Shown one piece after another: positions 40,494-49,684 of a DNA stretch of 56,249 bases. A program made the translations under genes and the position numbers. How positions within the stretch are numbered: position 1 is the stretch's first letter; each line of letters opens with the position of its first letter. The DNA is taken from positions 1 through 56,249 of the forward strand of contig JAGWVC010000011.1 in assembly GCA_018971065.1 (NCBI GenBank), written 5' to 3'. The stretch is from Sphingomonadales bacterium. Its GTDB lineage: Bacteria > Pseudomonadota > Alphaproteobacteria > Sphingomonadales > Sphingomonadaceae. The notes under the pieces were generated by a model that saw nothing but the letters and a program-made list of their open reading frames with translations, made no database searches and was not told the DNA's origin.

Positions 40494-42908
40494 TCAGAAC
40501 TTGAAGTTCACGTCGATGCCGAAGGTCCGGGCCTGCTGGAATTCGGTTCCCGCGACGAATCCGCCAAGAATGTCGGGAAAGGTGATCGAGCGGTCGTTGG
40601 TCAGGTTCTTTGCCCAGACCGCGATTTCGCCTTGTCCGATCGGCAGGTCGATGTGCTCGAGGGCAATCCGGCCGTTGATCAGCCAGGTTGCCGGCGCATA
40701 AGTCACCGACGTGAACTGCGGCACCGCCTGGTACACGGCGTAGCCGTCGGTCAGTTCCTTGTCGCGCCACGCCGCATTGATCTGGAACGTCATCCGCGCA
40801 TTGCCCAGCACCGGCGGCGTTTCGTAGCGCGCGGAAAGATCGGCGGTCCATTTCGGCTGGAGGGTCGGCAGGAAGTTGGTCAGGTTGATCGGCACGCCCA
40901 GCGGCGCGATGGGCACGGCCTGGGGGATGATCCGCAGGAAATGCTCGTCGGTGTAGCCCAGCGAGGCGCTGAGGGTCAGGCCGTTGGCCGGCACGAAAGT
41001 GCCCTCGAATTCGAAGCCCCTGGCGCGCAGGTCGTAGAGATCGGAGACGACGAGCGCGATCTGAGGCACGCCGACGTTCACGCCCGATTGGGAGGTCTGC
41101 ACGTCGGTGTACTTCACGGTGAAAGCGGCGAGGTTGAGCCGCAGGCGATGGTCGAGCCAGTCGCTCTTGATGCCCGCCTCCCACGAATAGGCCTTTTCGG
41201 GGTTGTAGGTCACGGTGCCCGAACTGCCGCCGGCGACAAACGCGGTCGAATACTTGGCGTAGAGCAGCACGTCGCGCGACGGCTTGTAGTTCGCGCCGAC
41301 CGTGAACGAGGGCCGCGTGGCGTTGTAGGGCGCATAGACGATGGAGGTGCCGTCGGTGTAATAGCTGCCCGTCCGCTTGTCGTTGGTCACGCGGAGACCG
41401 CCGACCAGGTCGAGTTGCGGCAGGACATGGACTTCGGCCTGGCCATAGGCGGCCAGCGATGTTTCCGCATAGTGCGCGCGCGCCGGGGCCGCGCCCAGGA
41501 ACCCGAAGTTGCCGAACGGAATCGCCTCGAGCGCAAGGTTGTTGGGGAGGCCCGGAGGCCCACCGCCCGTGCCCTTGTCGTGGAAGTACATAAGGCCTGC
41601 CGTCAGCGTCAGCAGGCGCGCGTTGTAGTTGGCCTGGAGTTCGTCGCTCCACTGGTCGGACCGGGTGATCTGCTGGATCGCCAGCACCGCGAACGGCGAG
41701 CCGACGATCGGCGAGAATGCGGGTATGAATGAGGCGAGCGCCGGCGTGACGACAATACCGCCAAGGCCATCGATCTGGTTGCTGGCGCGCACGTAGGACG
41801 AGCGGAACGCGAACACGTTCTTGAACGACAGGTGGTCGCTGGCGCGCCATTCGGCCGTCACGCTGTCGCCCCAATTGCGGACGTAGGAAGGCAGCGTGAA
41901 CGCGTTGTTGACCGCATCGGGGCGCTGCCCGTCGGTCACGTAGTTCGGCGCGGTCGTCTGGGTTGCCAGCACGAGGCCGAGGAAGCCGGCGCCGGCGGGG
42001 CCGAGCGCCAGCGGCGATGGATTGACGGCCACGACCGCTGCGCCCGGCGGCGTGTAGTTGTTCTCGGTCCAGTCGAACTTGTTGACGACCTTGAAGTCGC
42101 CGTGTTCGTATTTGACGGCGACGAACACGCTGTTCTGGTTCTTGTCGCCGAGGTATTTCGGCGACACCAGCGTCGTCGGCATTCCCGACGATGCCGGGAA
42201 GGTGAACGTCGTGCCCGCGCCGAGGTTCTTCATGTCGCCCCGGCGCTGGTCGTGGACGAAGCTGATCGATGCGCTGAAGTCGCCGATCGCGCCGGTGTCG
42301 ATCCGGGTCTTGCTGCGGAACTGCTTGTAGTTGCCGTAGGTGAATTCCTGATCGACGCCGAACCTGCCGGGCGGGTCGCGGGTGATCACGCTGACCGCGC
42401 CGACGGTGGCGTTGCGGCCGAACAACGTGCCCTGCGGCCCGCGCAGGACTTCGATCTGGGCGATGTCCGGCAGGTCGAGCGATGAACCCACCGGCGCCGA
42501 AATGTACACGCCGTCGATATAGACCGAGACTTCCTTGTCGGAACCCGGCACGACGCCATAGCTGGTGATGCCGCGCATCGTGAACGATGGCAGCATGCCG
42601 CCGCCCGCGGTCGGCCGCACGGCCAGGTTCGGCACCACGGCGTTGAGATCGACCACGCTGGTGATGCGGTTGGCGGTCAGCGCCTGCGGCGTCACCGCCG
42701 TCATCGAGATCGGCACGTCCTGCTGGTTCTGCTGGCGCTTCTGGGCGGTGACGACGATTTCGCCGACCGTATCCACTGCCGCTTTTGCCTGGTCCGATGG
42801 TGCATCATTGGCCGCCGCGTGAGCGGACGATGAAATGGCGATCATGGCCAGCGAACAGCCGACGATCAGTTGCGGCTTCAGAGAGAATGACCTTTTCATT
42901 TTCGACAT
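40494..42908 (-). CDS. TonB-dependent outer-membrane receptor
   Basis: An 804-residue receptor with a signal peptide of about 31 residues (ending SSSAHA), a TonB-box-like GEIVVTAQKR, a plug with IEVLRGPQGTLFGRNATVGA and a barrel ending FGIDVNFKF with terminal Phe. GGGAGG precedes the ATG closely. It resembles the receptor at 23152 only at family level. It probably imports a hydrophobic pathway substrate; no inner-membrane transporter is encoded in this window. Confidence 0.95.
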   Translation of the reverse strand: MSKMKRSFSLKPQLIVGCSLAMIAISSSAHAAANDAPSDQAKAAVDTVGEIVVTAQKRQQNQQDVPISMTAVTPQALTANRITSVVDLNAVVPNLAVRPTAGGGMLPSFTMRGITSYGVVPGSDKEVSVYIDGVYISAPVGSSLDLPDIAQIEVLRGPQGTLFGRNATVGAVSVITRDPPGRFGVDQEFTYGNYKQFRSKTRIDTGAIGDFSASISFVHDQRRGDMKNLGAGTTFTFPASSGMPTTLVSPKYLGDKNQNSVFVAVKYEHGDFKVVNKFDWTENNYTPPGAAVVAVNPSPLALGPAGAGFLGLVLATQTTAPNYVTDGQRPDAVNNAFTLPSYVRNWGDSVTAEWRASDHLSFKNVFAFRSSYVRASNQIDGLGGIVVTPALASFIPAFSPIVGSPFAVLAIQQITRSDQWSDELQANYNARLLTLTAGLMYFHDKGTGGGPPGLPNNLALEAIPFGNFGFLGAAPARAHYAETSLAAYGQAEVHVLPQLDLVGGLRVTNDKRTGSYYTDGTSIVYAPYNATRPSFTVGANYKPSRDVLLYAKYSTAFVAGGSSGTVTYNPEKAYSWEAGIKSDWLDHRLRLNLAAFTVKYTDVQTSQSGVNVGVPQIALVVSDLYDLRARGFEFEGTFVPANGLTLSASLGYTDEHFLRIIPQAVPIAPLGVPINLTNFLPTLQPKWTADLSARYETPPVLGNARMTFQINAAWRDKELTDGYAVYQAVPQFTSVTYAPATWLINGRIALEHIDLPIGQGEIAVWAKNLTNDRSITFPDILGGFVAGTEFQQARTFGIDVNFKF

Positions 42909-43297
42909 CCAACCTCCCTTTATGATTGAAATTCGATATTTTTTAAAATCTGCGTTTTCAATTCGTCACGTCGGTGACGGTGTGGTGCGAAGCCGATCTT
43001 TCGTGTCTCCGGTCCGTCAGCGGGCAATCTGCGGCGTGGCGCCGCGTGGCATCGACCCGATCGGTGCGCGCTCCGGGGCTGGTGGATCGAGCGGGTCGCG
43101 CATGAATCAGAATGCCTATAAGCTATTGCATAAACCATTTGCCGCCTTCCACAAGCACGAATGTCCGCCTTGCCGTCCGGTCGCGAAACCGCTCGACCGG
43201 CATTGCATCACGTTCATTCCATTATTGGCATCGCCCCGGCGGCTGTGGCAGGTTCGCATGAACGTGCCGCAGCAGGCCGCAACGAGGGGGACAAGCG
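42909..43297. other. 389-bp divergent control region
   Basis: No convincing gene. The left part is AT-rich (42921-42965) with ATTGAAA/TTTCAAT inverted arms (42925-42931, 42956-42962), followed by the palindrome CGTCAC-GTCG-GTGACG (42964-42979). The right part carries ATTGCATAA (43125-43133) and GCATTGCAT (43200-43208), two more copies of the recurrent core. It probably controls the TonB receptor and the SDR at 43298. Confidence 0.55.
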
Positions 43298-44188
43298 ATG
43301 AACGGACAGGACAACAAGCCATTTGCCGGCCGGGTCGCCGCCGTCACCGGCGCGGGCAAGGGGCTTGGCAGGGCCTATGCCGAATGGCTGGCCGCGCACG
43401 GGTGCGCGGTGGTGGTCAACAATCGGCTCCATCCCGGCCAGGCCTCGTCGGCGCAAGCGGTGGTCGACGGCATCGTGGCTGCGGGAGGGAGCGCTGTCGT
43501 CCATCACGGCAGCGTCGATGATCCGGCGGCCTCCGCCAGCCTGGTCGCGACGGCGCTCGACGCGTTCGGGCGTCTGGACATCCTGGTCTGCAATGCCGGG
43601 GTGATGCCCGAGGCACCGCTGGCCGAAATGCCGGTCGAGGACATCCAGCGTCTGGTCAGCATCAACGTGCTCGGCACCATTCTGCCGTTGCGCGCAGCGT
43701 GGGCCCACATGCTGGCCACCGGCTATGGCCGCATCGTGCTGACCGGTTCGACGGTCGGCGTCTACGGCCATCCGAACGTTGCCGCCTATGGCGCCACCCG
43801 CGCCGGGGCGGTGGGCCTTGCCCGCTCGCTGACGCTGGAAACCCCGGCCGGTGCCGACATCGCGGTCAACGTCATCATGCCGTTTGCCTACACCAACATG
43901 TCGGCCACCGCGATCGATCAGGCGATGCCGGCATCGGTTTCGGAACGGATCAAGCCGCACCGCATCGCGCCGATCGTCGGCTGGCTTTGCAGCCAGGGCA
44001 ACCCCCATCGTGGCCGCATCTTTCACGCCAGTTCGCTGCGCGCCACGCGCATCGGCCTTACTGAAAGCGCCCCGGTTGCGGTCGATCCCGAAAACCTCGC
44101 CGCGCTCGACGGGCATGGATTCGCGCTCGATCCCAACTTCGAGCCGCCCGATTCGGTCATGGCGGTCGGCCGGCTGCTTGGCGGCTGA
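43298..44188 (+). CDS. SDR-family protein with Lys-to-Arg change in the active site
   Basis: A 296-residue SDR related to the dehydrogenase part of multifunctional (MFE-2/HSD17B4-like) enzymes: AAVTGAGKGLGRAYAEWLA, NNR after the second strand, VCNAG and Ser in VLTGSTVG. The catalytic tetrad motif reads YGATR: Tyr164 is present but the Lys is Arg168. A C-terminal extension of about 60 residues follows the Rossmann core. GAGGGG precedes the ATG. Activity may be lowered or altered. It converges on the crotonase at 44245 across a hairpin. Confidence 0.85.
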   Translation: MNGQDNKPFAGRVAAVTGAGKGLGRAYAEWLAAHGCAVVVNNRLHPGQASSAQAVVDGIVAAGGSAVVHHGSVDDPAASASLVATALDAFGRLDILVCNAGVMPEAPLAEMPVEDIQRLVSINVLGTILPLRAAWAHMLATGYGRIVLTGSTVGVYGHPNVAAYGATRAGAVGLARSLTLETPAGADIAVNVIMPFAYTNMSATAIDQAMPASVSERIKPHRIAPIVGWLCSQGNPHRGRIFHASSLRATRIGLTESAPVAVDPENLAALDGHGFALDPNFEPPDSVMAVGRLLGG

Positions 44189-44226
44189 CGATCGATCCCG
44201 GCCAGTGCCGGGGGAAATCAAAAGGT

Positions 44227-44270
44227 TCCGGAGTCGGTTTCGATTCAATCGGAATGAAACCGACTCCGGA
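44227..44270. terminator. Hairpin between convergent SDR and crotonase genes
   Basis: Perfect 15-bp arms (44227-44241 and 44256-44270) with a 14-base loop. The crotonase stop (44245-44247) lies in the loop and its last codons form the right arm. Likely a bidirectional terminator; A-rich sequence just to the left would give a U-rich end for minus-strand transcripts. Confidence 0.6.
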
Positions 44271-45069
44271 TTTCGATGAAGCCCAGCGCCTCGTCCAGCG
44301 CTGGAAACGCCGGCGCACGCTGTTCCTGCCATGAGGCGATACCCTCGCGGAAATCCGGCCCCGCCGTTGCCTCGGCCAGCAATGCTTCCGAGCGGGCGTG
44401 GCTTTCGGCATAACGGGCGGTCAGGTCATGCCATACCTGCTGCTTCACGGCCCGCATCGCCCACGGCGAGCACTGCGCGGCCAGCGTCCGCGCATAGGCC
44501 ATCGCCTCGTCCAGCAAGCGGTCTGCCGGCACCACCCGGTTGACCAGACCCATCGCCAGTGCTTCGGCCGCGCGGACCAGCCGGGCCGAGAGCAACAGGT
44601 CCATCGCGTGGCCGGTGCCCACCAATCGCGGCAGCAGCCAGCTCATGCCGAATTCCGCCACCAGCCCGCGGCGTGTGTAGGCGGTCGCGAACTTGGCTTC
44701 CTCGCTGGCGAAGCGCACATCGTAGCACAGCGCCTGCTGCAGCCCGATGCCGAAGCACGCGCCGTTGATCGCGCCGATCACCGGCTTGCCGATGCGCAGC
44801 GGCGTCCAGAACGGCAGCGGCGCTGTCGATTGCGCGGTGCCGGCCTCTGCCACTTCGGCCAGTTTCTCGCCATCGCCGCCGGTGCAGAACGCGTTGCCGG
44901 CGCCGGTCACCACGATCGCGCGCACGGCGGGATCGCGTGCCGCATCCTCCAGCGCGGCGAAGCAGGCCCGGCTCATCGCCCCGTTCCAGGCGTTGCCGCG
45001 CTCGGGGCGGTTCAACGTCAGCAGCAGCACCGCGCCGTCGCGCTCGGCCAACACCACGGCATCGCTCAT
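44245..45069 (-). CDS. Enoyl-CoA hydratase/isomerase family protein
   Basis: A 274-residue crotonase with LTLNRPERGNAWN, NAFCTGGDGEKL, NGACFGIGLQQALCYDVRF and YTRRGLVAEFGMSWLLPRLVG. The first classical Glu is replaced (GIGLQ), while Glu139 in AEFG is placed like the acid of isomerase-type members. ATG 45069 has GGAG seven bases upstream; ATG 45075 is too close to it. It is divergent from the Baeyer-Villiger operon across a gap holding the shared 22-bp element, so the two are probably co-regulated. Confidence 0.88.
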   Translation of the reverse strand: MSDAVVLAERDGAVLLLTLNRPERGNAWNGAMSRACFAALEDAARDPAVRAIVVTGAGNAFCTGGDGEKLAEVAEAGTAQSTAPLPFWTPLRIGKPVIGAINGACFGIGLQQALCYDVRFASEEAKFATAYTRRGLVAEFGMSWLLPRLVGTGHAMDLLLSARLVRAAEALAMGLVNRVVPADRLLDEAMAYARTLAAQCSPWAMRAVKQQVWHDLTARYAESHARSEALLAEATAGPDFREGIASWQEQRAPAFPALDEALGFIEIRSRFHSD

Positions 45070-45130
45070 CGCCATTCTCCCTCGACGAACCGGGACGATG
45101 GCCGGTGCCGCGCGGCAATGCCAGCGCAGA

Positions 45131-45152
45131 GTTGCATTTCGTCGCGGCGATG
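45131..45152. promoter_or_regulatory. 22-bp element shared with the promoter at 12003-12024
   Basis: Matches 12003-12024 at 20 of 22 positions, including GTTGCA and TCGTCGCGGCGATG-type right half. A CCGCGCGGCAATGC stretch just to the left resembles the left arm of the 11965 repeat. It lies between the divergent crotonase and Baeyer-Villiger genes. Confidence 0.55.
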
Positions 45153-45221
45153 TTGCACACAGGCCCTTCGCTGGCGTCGGCACCGGCGCTAGCCTGCCGG
45201 TGCACAGGAAAAGGCGGGCGT

Positions 45222-46703
45222 ATGGCGGAAGGCAACTCGATCGCGGGGCTCAAGGTCGTCATCATCGGCAGCGGCTTCGCCGGCACGCTGATGGCGATAA
45301 AACTGCTCGAACGCGGCGTGCGCGATTTCGTCGTGCTCGAAAAGGCCGATCGCCTTGGCGGCACCTGGCGTGACAACACCTATCCCGGCGCCGCCTGCGA
45401 TGTCGCCGCGCATCTCTACAGCTACTCGTTCGCGCGCAATCCGTGGTGGCCCAGCCGCTATGCGAAAGGGCCGGCGATCTGGAAATACCACGCGCGCGTC
45501 GCCCGGCGCTTCGGGGTGCTGCCGTTCATCCGCTATGGCCAGGAAGTCACCGAAGTCACCTTCGACGGACGCGGCTGGGTGGTGCGCACCGCGGCGGGCG
45601 ATGCATACCACGCCGATGTCGTGGTCTGCGCCACCGGTCGCCTCCATCATCCGGTCGTCCCTGCCATCGCCGGCGGCGAAAGCTTCGCCGGCGCTTCGTT
45701 CCACACCGCGCGCTGGGATCATTCGGTTCCGCTCACCGGCAAGCGTGTCGGCCTGATCGGTACCGGCTCCACCGCCACGCAGGTGATCACCGCGCTTGCC
45801 GGGCAGGTCTCGCGGCTCAGCGTGTTCCAGCGCACCGCGCAATGGGTGTTCCCGGTCAAGGACACGCCGAACCCGTGGCGGCGGCGGCTCCAGTTCGCGC
45901 TCTCACCGGCAGTGTGGAAACGGTACTACCTGCAATTGCGCGGTGAGACCGAAGCCCGTGCGGTGGCCGCCACCGGCACCCCCGAAGGCCGCGCCGCGCG
46001 TGATCAGGCGGTCCACGATGCACTGGCGTCGATCCGCGATCCCGAACTGCGCGCCAGGCTGACGCCGGACTACGAAGTCGGCTGCAAGCGGCTGGTGTTT
46101 TCGGACGGTTTCTACGACGCGATCCAGCAGCCTTCGATCGATCTCGTCACCACGCCGATCGATCGCATCGTTCCGGAAGGCGTCGTCACCGCCGATGGCC
46201 GCACCCACCCCCTCGACGTGCTGGTCTACGCCACCGGCTTCGACGCCCACGCTTATCTGCGCCCGATGCGGATCACCGGCGTCGGCGGTATCACGCTCGA
46301 TCAGGTCTGGGCCGATCTGCCACTCACTTACCAGTCGATGACGATCCCCGGCATGCCCAACCTGCTGCTGATCAACGGGCCGTATTCGCCCGGCGGCAGC
46401 GCCTCGGTGATCGGCATCATCGAGGCGCAGGTCGAGTACCTGCTGAAGTTGCTCGACCGCATCGCGACGCGCAACGTGCTGCTCGATCCCCGCGCCGACG
46501 TCGCTCTGGCCTGGCTCGAAGGCGTGCGCGAAAAGGCGCGTGCGTCGGTCTGGGGTTCGGGCGGCTGCCAGTCTTGGTATCTCGACAAGACCGGCACGCC
46601 GTCGCTCGATCCCAGCACCCTGTCCGAGCTTTCCGCCCGGCTCGCCCAGCCGGCATGGAGCGATTATATCGAGACACCACGGGCAGGGCAGGAGGCAAGC
46701 TGA
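45222..46703 (+). CDS. Baeyer-Villiger-type flavin monooxygenase
   Basis: A 493-residue class B flavoprotein monooxygenase. FAD-binding GSGFAG (residues 16-21), the Baeyer-Villiger fingerprint FAGASFHTARWD (155-166) and the NADPH-binding GLIGTGSTATQ are all present, with VYATGFDAHAYLRPM in the C-terminal half. It inserts oxygen next to a carbonyl, giving an ester or lactone. AAGG precedes ATG 45222. Its stop overlaps the hydrolase start (TGATG), so ketone oxidation and ester/lactone hydrolysis are made together. Confidence 0.92.
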   Translation: MAEGNSIAGLKVVIIGSGFAGTLMAIKLLERGVRDFVVLEKADRLGGTWRDNTYPGAACDVAAHLYSYSFARNPWWPSRYAKGPAIWKYHARVARRFGVLPFIRYGQEVTEVTFDGRGWVVRTAAGDAYHADVVVCATGRLHHPVVPAIAGGESFAGASFHTARWDHSVPLTGKRVGLIGTGSTATQVITALAGQVSRLSVFQRTAQWVFPVKDTPNPWRRRLQFALSPAVWKRYYLQLRGETEARAVAATGTPEGRAARDQAVHDALASIRDPELRARLTPDYEVGCKRLVFSDGFYDAIQQPSIDLVTTPIDRIVPEGVVTADGRTHPLDVLVYATGFDAHAYLRPMRITGVGGITLDQVWADLPLTYQSMTIPGMPNLLLINGPYSPGGSASVIGIIEAQVEYLLKLLDRIATRNVLLDPRADVALAWLEGVREKARASVWGSGGCQSWYLDKTGTPSLDPSTLSELSARLAQPAWSDYIETPRAGQEAS

Positions 46704-47602
46704 TGCCACGGATCGCCGCCAATGGCATAGACATCGAATACGCACTCGAAGGCCCGGACACGGGGCCGGTCATCCTGCTGATCCACGGCGTCGGCGCGCA
46801 GATGATCCGCTGGCCGAAGGCGTTGTGCGATCGCCTTATCGCCGCCGGCTACCGCCTGCTCCGCTACGATTCGCGCGACATCGGCCTCTCCACCTGGTGT
46901 GACGAAGCCGGTCTGCCCGACATGGCCGAAGTGCTCCGCGCCAAGGCCGAGGGCCGCACGCCGGCGCTGGCCTACCACCTCGAAGACCTCGCCGCCGATG
47001 CCGCCGCGCTGCTCGATGGCCTGGGTATCGCCCGCGCCCATGTCGTCGGGGTTTCGCTCGGCGGCATGGTGGCACAGCGGCTTGCCATCGACTATCCGGC
47101 GCACGCCGCGTCGCTGGCGCTGGTGATGACGCAGAGCGGCCATGACGAGCTACCACCGTCGAACCCCGAAGCGCTGGCGATGCTGGCGAAACCCGCGCCC
47201 GATCCCGCGGTCGATCTGCAAGCCCATCTCGATCATCAGGTCGCGCTCAACCGCACCCTCGGCAGCCCGCTTTATCCTGCGCCCGAGGCGGACTTGCGCA
47301 GCTATGCCGCCCGTGCCGCGAAGCGCGCCTATCACCCGCAAGGCGCCGCCCGGCAGCTCGCCGCCGCGCGAGGCAGTGCCGATCGCACCGCCGCCTTGCG
47401 CCAGCTCGACGTGCCCACGCTGGTCATCCACGGTGCCGATGATCCGCTGATCCGCCCCGAATGCGGTGACCAGCTTGCCGCCGCGATTCCCGGCGCATGG
47501 CTGCTCAAGCCCGGCGGCATGGGGCATGACCTGCCCGAGCCGCTGCTTGACCTGATCGCTCAAAACATCCTCGCCAACATCCGCCGCGCGGAAGGCGGCT
47601 GA
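46703..47602 (+). CDS. Alpha/beta hydrolase
   Basis: A 299-residue alpha/beta-hydrolase: oxyanion segment LLIHGVGAQ, nucleophile Ser118 in GVSLGGM, acid in HGADDPLI and His in GGMGHDLP. It shares one base with the upstream monooxygenase (TGATG) and lies three bases before the P450. The context strongly suggests hydrolysis of the ester or lactone made by the Baeyer-Villiger enzyme, although C-C hydrolase activity cannot be excluded. Confidence 0.92.
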   Translation: MPRIAANGIDIEYALEGPDTGPVILLIHGVGAQMIRWPKALCDRLIAAGYRLLRYDSRDIGLSTWCDEAGLPDMAEVLRAKAEGRTPALAYHLEDLAADAAALLDGLGIARAHVVGVSLGGMVAQRLAIDYPAHAASLALVMTQSGHDELPPSNPEALAMLAKPAPDPAVDLQAHLDHQVALNRTLGSPLYPAPEADLRSYAARAAKRAYHPQGAARQLAAARGSADRTAALRQLDVPTLVIHGADDPLIRPECGDQLAAAIPGAWLLKPGGMGHDLPEPLLDLIAQNILANIRRAEGG

Positions 47603-47605
47603 GCG

Positions 47606-48823
47606 GTGCTTTATCCCGACGCCGAGGCGGTTCCCGCCCACGTTCCGCCGGGGCTGATCGTCGATCACGACGTGTTCACCGTCGATGCACCCGACGGTGA
47701 TTTTGCGGGCGCGATGGTGCGCCTGCGCGATTCCGGGGTGCCGCGCCTGCTGTGGACGCCGCGCAACGGTGGCCACTGGCTGGCGCTCGACGGCGATGAC
47801 ATCCGCAGGATTCTGGAGGACCCCGAAACGTTCTCCAGCCGGGCGATGCGGGTGCCGAAAAGCGCCAACGTCTCGCCACCGATGGCACCGCTGATGATCG
47901 ATCCGCCGGCGCTGGTCGCCTATCGCCGCCTGCTCGCGCCGTTCTTCACGCCTGCCGAAGTCCGCCGCCTCGAACACCGCGCGCGCGCAGTTTGCGTGGC
48001 GCTGATCGAGGAACTGCTGCCCCGCGGTGGCTGCGAGTTCGTCACCGAATTCTCCCGGTTCATGCCGATCGTCATCTTCATGGACATGCTGGCGCTGCCG
48101 GTCGCGGATCGTCCGCTGATTCTCGCGATTGCCGACCGTATCGTTCGGCCCGATCGGCCCGAAACGCGGATGACCGGCTTTGCCGAACTCTGGCAGTACT
48201 GCGCCGCTCGCATCGCCGAACGCCGCGCCGATCCCGGGGACGATCTGCTCACTCACCTCGCCACCGCCACGATCGACGGGCTGCCGCTCAGCGATGCCGA
48301 GTTGCAGGGCCTGTGCACCACGCTGATGCTCGGCGGGCTCGACACCGTTACCGCCATGCTCGGCTTCATCGCCGCGTTTCTGGCACGCAGCCCCGCCCAC
48401 CGCGCCGAATTGCGCGCGCATCCCGAACGCATGACCAACGCGATCGAGGAATTCCTGCGCCGCATGGGCATGGTCAACCTGACGCGCGAGGTCACGCGGC
48501 CGGTGCAACTGCGCGACGTGACGCTGCAGCCCGGTGATCTGATCGTGCTGGCGACCGCGCTATGCAACTTCCCGCAGGACGGCGGCGACGGACTAGCGGT
48601 CGATTTCACCCGGCACCGCCAACCCCACGCCACGTTCGGTGCCGGCCCACACTATTGCCTCGGATCGATGCTCGCCCGTGCCGAAATCCGCATTTTCCTT
48701 GAGGAATGGTTGCCGCGCATTCCCGATTTCGCCATTGCCGAAGGCGCGGTGCTTGCCGTGAAGGTCGGCGCCGCCGCGAATATCGTCAGCCTGCCGCTGG
48801 TCTGGAACCCGTTGGCAGGCTGA
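47606..48823 (+). CDS. Cytochrome P450
   Basis: A 405-residue bacterial class I P450. I-helix LMLGGLDTVTAM (oxygen-binding Asp-Thr), ExxR in EEFLRR and the haem loop FGAGPHYCLGSMLAR with the ligand Cys are present. The GTG at 47606 starts three bases after the hydrolase stop. No ferredoxin or reductase is encoded nearby. It probably hydroxylates the substrate before or after Baeyer-Villiger oxidation; it converges on the SDR at 48828 with a gap of four bases. Confidence 0.95.
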   Translation: MLYPDAEAVPAHVPPGLIVDHDVFTVDAPDGDFAGAMVRLRDSGVPRLLWTPRNGGHWLALDGDDIRRILEDPETFSSRAMRVPKSANVSPPMAPLMIDPPALVAYRRLLAPFFTPAEVRRLEHRARAVCVALIEELLPRGGCEFVTEFSRFMPIVIFMDMLALPVADRPLILAIADRIVRPDRPETRMTGFAELWQYCAARIAERRADPGDDLLTHLATATIDGLPLSDAELQGLCTTLMLGGLDTVTAMLGFIAAFLARSPAHRAELRAHPERMTNAIEEFLRRMGMVNLTREVTRPVQLRDVTLQPGDLIVLATALCNFPQDGGDGLAVDFTRHRQPHATFGAGPHYCLGSMLARAEIRIFLEEWLPRIPDFAIAEGAVLAVKVGAAANIVSLPLVWNPLAG

Positions 48824-48827
48824 AACC

Positions 48828-49622
48828 TTAGCGCGGCGGCATCCGCACCGCGCCGTCCAGCCGGATGCACTGCCCGTTGAAATAGGTGTTGCGCGCGATT
48901 TCCAGCGCCAGGCTGGCGAATTCCTCGGGCTTGCCCAGCCGGCGCGGGAACGGGATCGACGCACACAGCGCCTCGTACATCGCCGGCGAACGATCCTTCA
49001 TGCCCAGCATCGGCGGCGTGGCGAACGTGCCCGGCAGGATCGCGTTGACGCGGATGCCCAGGTCCATCAGGTCGCGCGCCATCGGCAGCACCATCGCGTT
49101 GACCGCGCCCTTGCCACCGCCATACGGCACCTGGCCAATCTGCCCGTCCTGCGATGCGGCGGACGATGTGAACACGATGCAACCGCGCTCGCCGTCGTCG
49201 TTCAGTGGCTCGGCATTGGCCATGCCCAGCGCCGCGATCGAGGCCACGCGATAGCTGGCGGTGAACACGCCCTCCGCCGCACGCGCCACCAGCGCCGTCG
49301 CCATGCGCTTGTAACCGCCTGTCGTCTTGTCGAACGACACCGTCTTGCCGGCGGCCGCCACCACCGCGCAGTGCACCACCACGCGCTCCTGCCCGTGCGC
49401 GGCGCGCGCCTTGGCAAAGCCGGCCTCGACACTGGCCTCGTCCATGATGTCCACGGCGCAGAACACCCCGCCGATTTCTGCAGCGAAAGCCTCGCCCGCC
49501 TCGGCATTGATGTCGAAGATCGCCACTTTCAGGCCTGCCGCGCTGAAGGCCTGCGCGGTGGCCCGCCCCAGCCCGGATGCGCCTCCGGTAACGACGGCGG
49601 CGATCGAATGGTCGAGTTGCAT
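48828..49622 (-). CDS. SDR-family oxidoreductase, HSD17B10-like
   Basis: A 264-residue SDR resembling type II 3-hydroxyacyl-CoA dehydrogenases: AAVVTGGASGLGRATAQAF, VHCAVV in place of NNAG, a longer central region, Ser in VFTSSAASQDGQ and catalytic YGGGK. The C-terminus ends TYFNGQCIRLDGAVRMPPR. A hydroxyacyl-CoA or alcohol substrate is likely. It is divergent from the SDR at 49725 across about 100 bases. Confidence 0.9.
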   Translation of the reverse strand: MQLDHSIAAVVTGGASGLGRATAQAFSAAGLKVAIFDINAEAGEAFAAEIGGVFCAVDIMDEASVEAGFAKARAAHGQERVVVHCAVVAAAGKTVSFDKTTGGYKRMATALVARAAEGVFTASYRVASIAALGMANAEPLNDDGERGCIVFTSSAASQDGQIGQVPYGGGKGAVNAMVLPMARDLMDLGIRVNAILPGTFATPPMLGMKDRSPAMYEALCASIPFPRRLGKPEEFASLALEIARNTYFNGQCIRLDGAVRMPPR

Positions 49623-49684
49623 GGCGGGTGCCTCCTTCTGCTGCGAATCCGTGAGGCAAAGTCTCTGGACCGCCGGGCGCGGTT

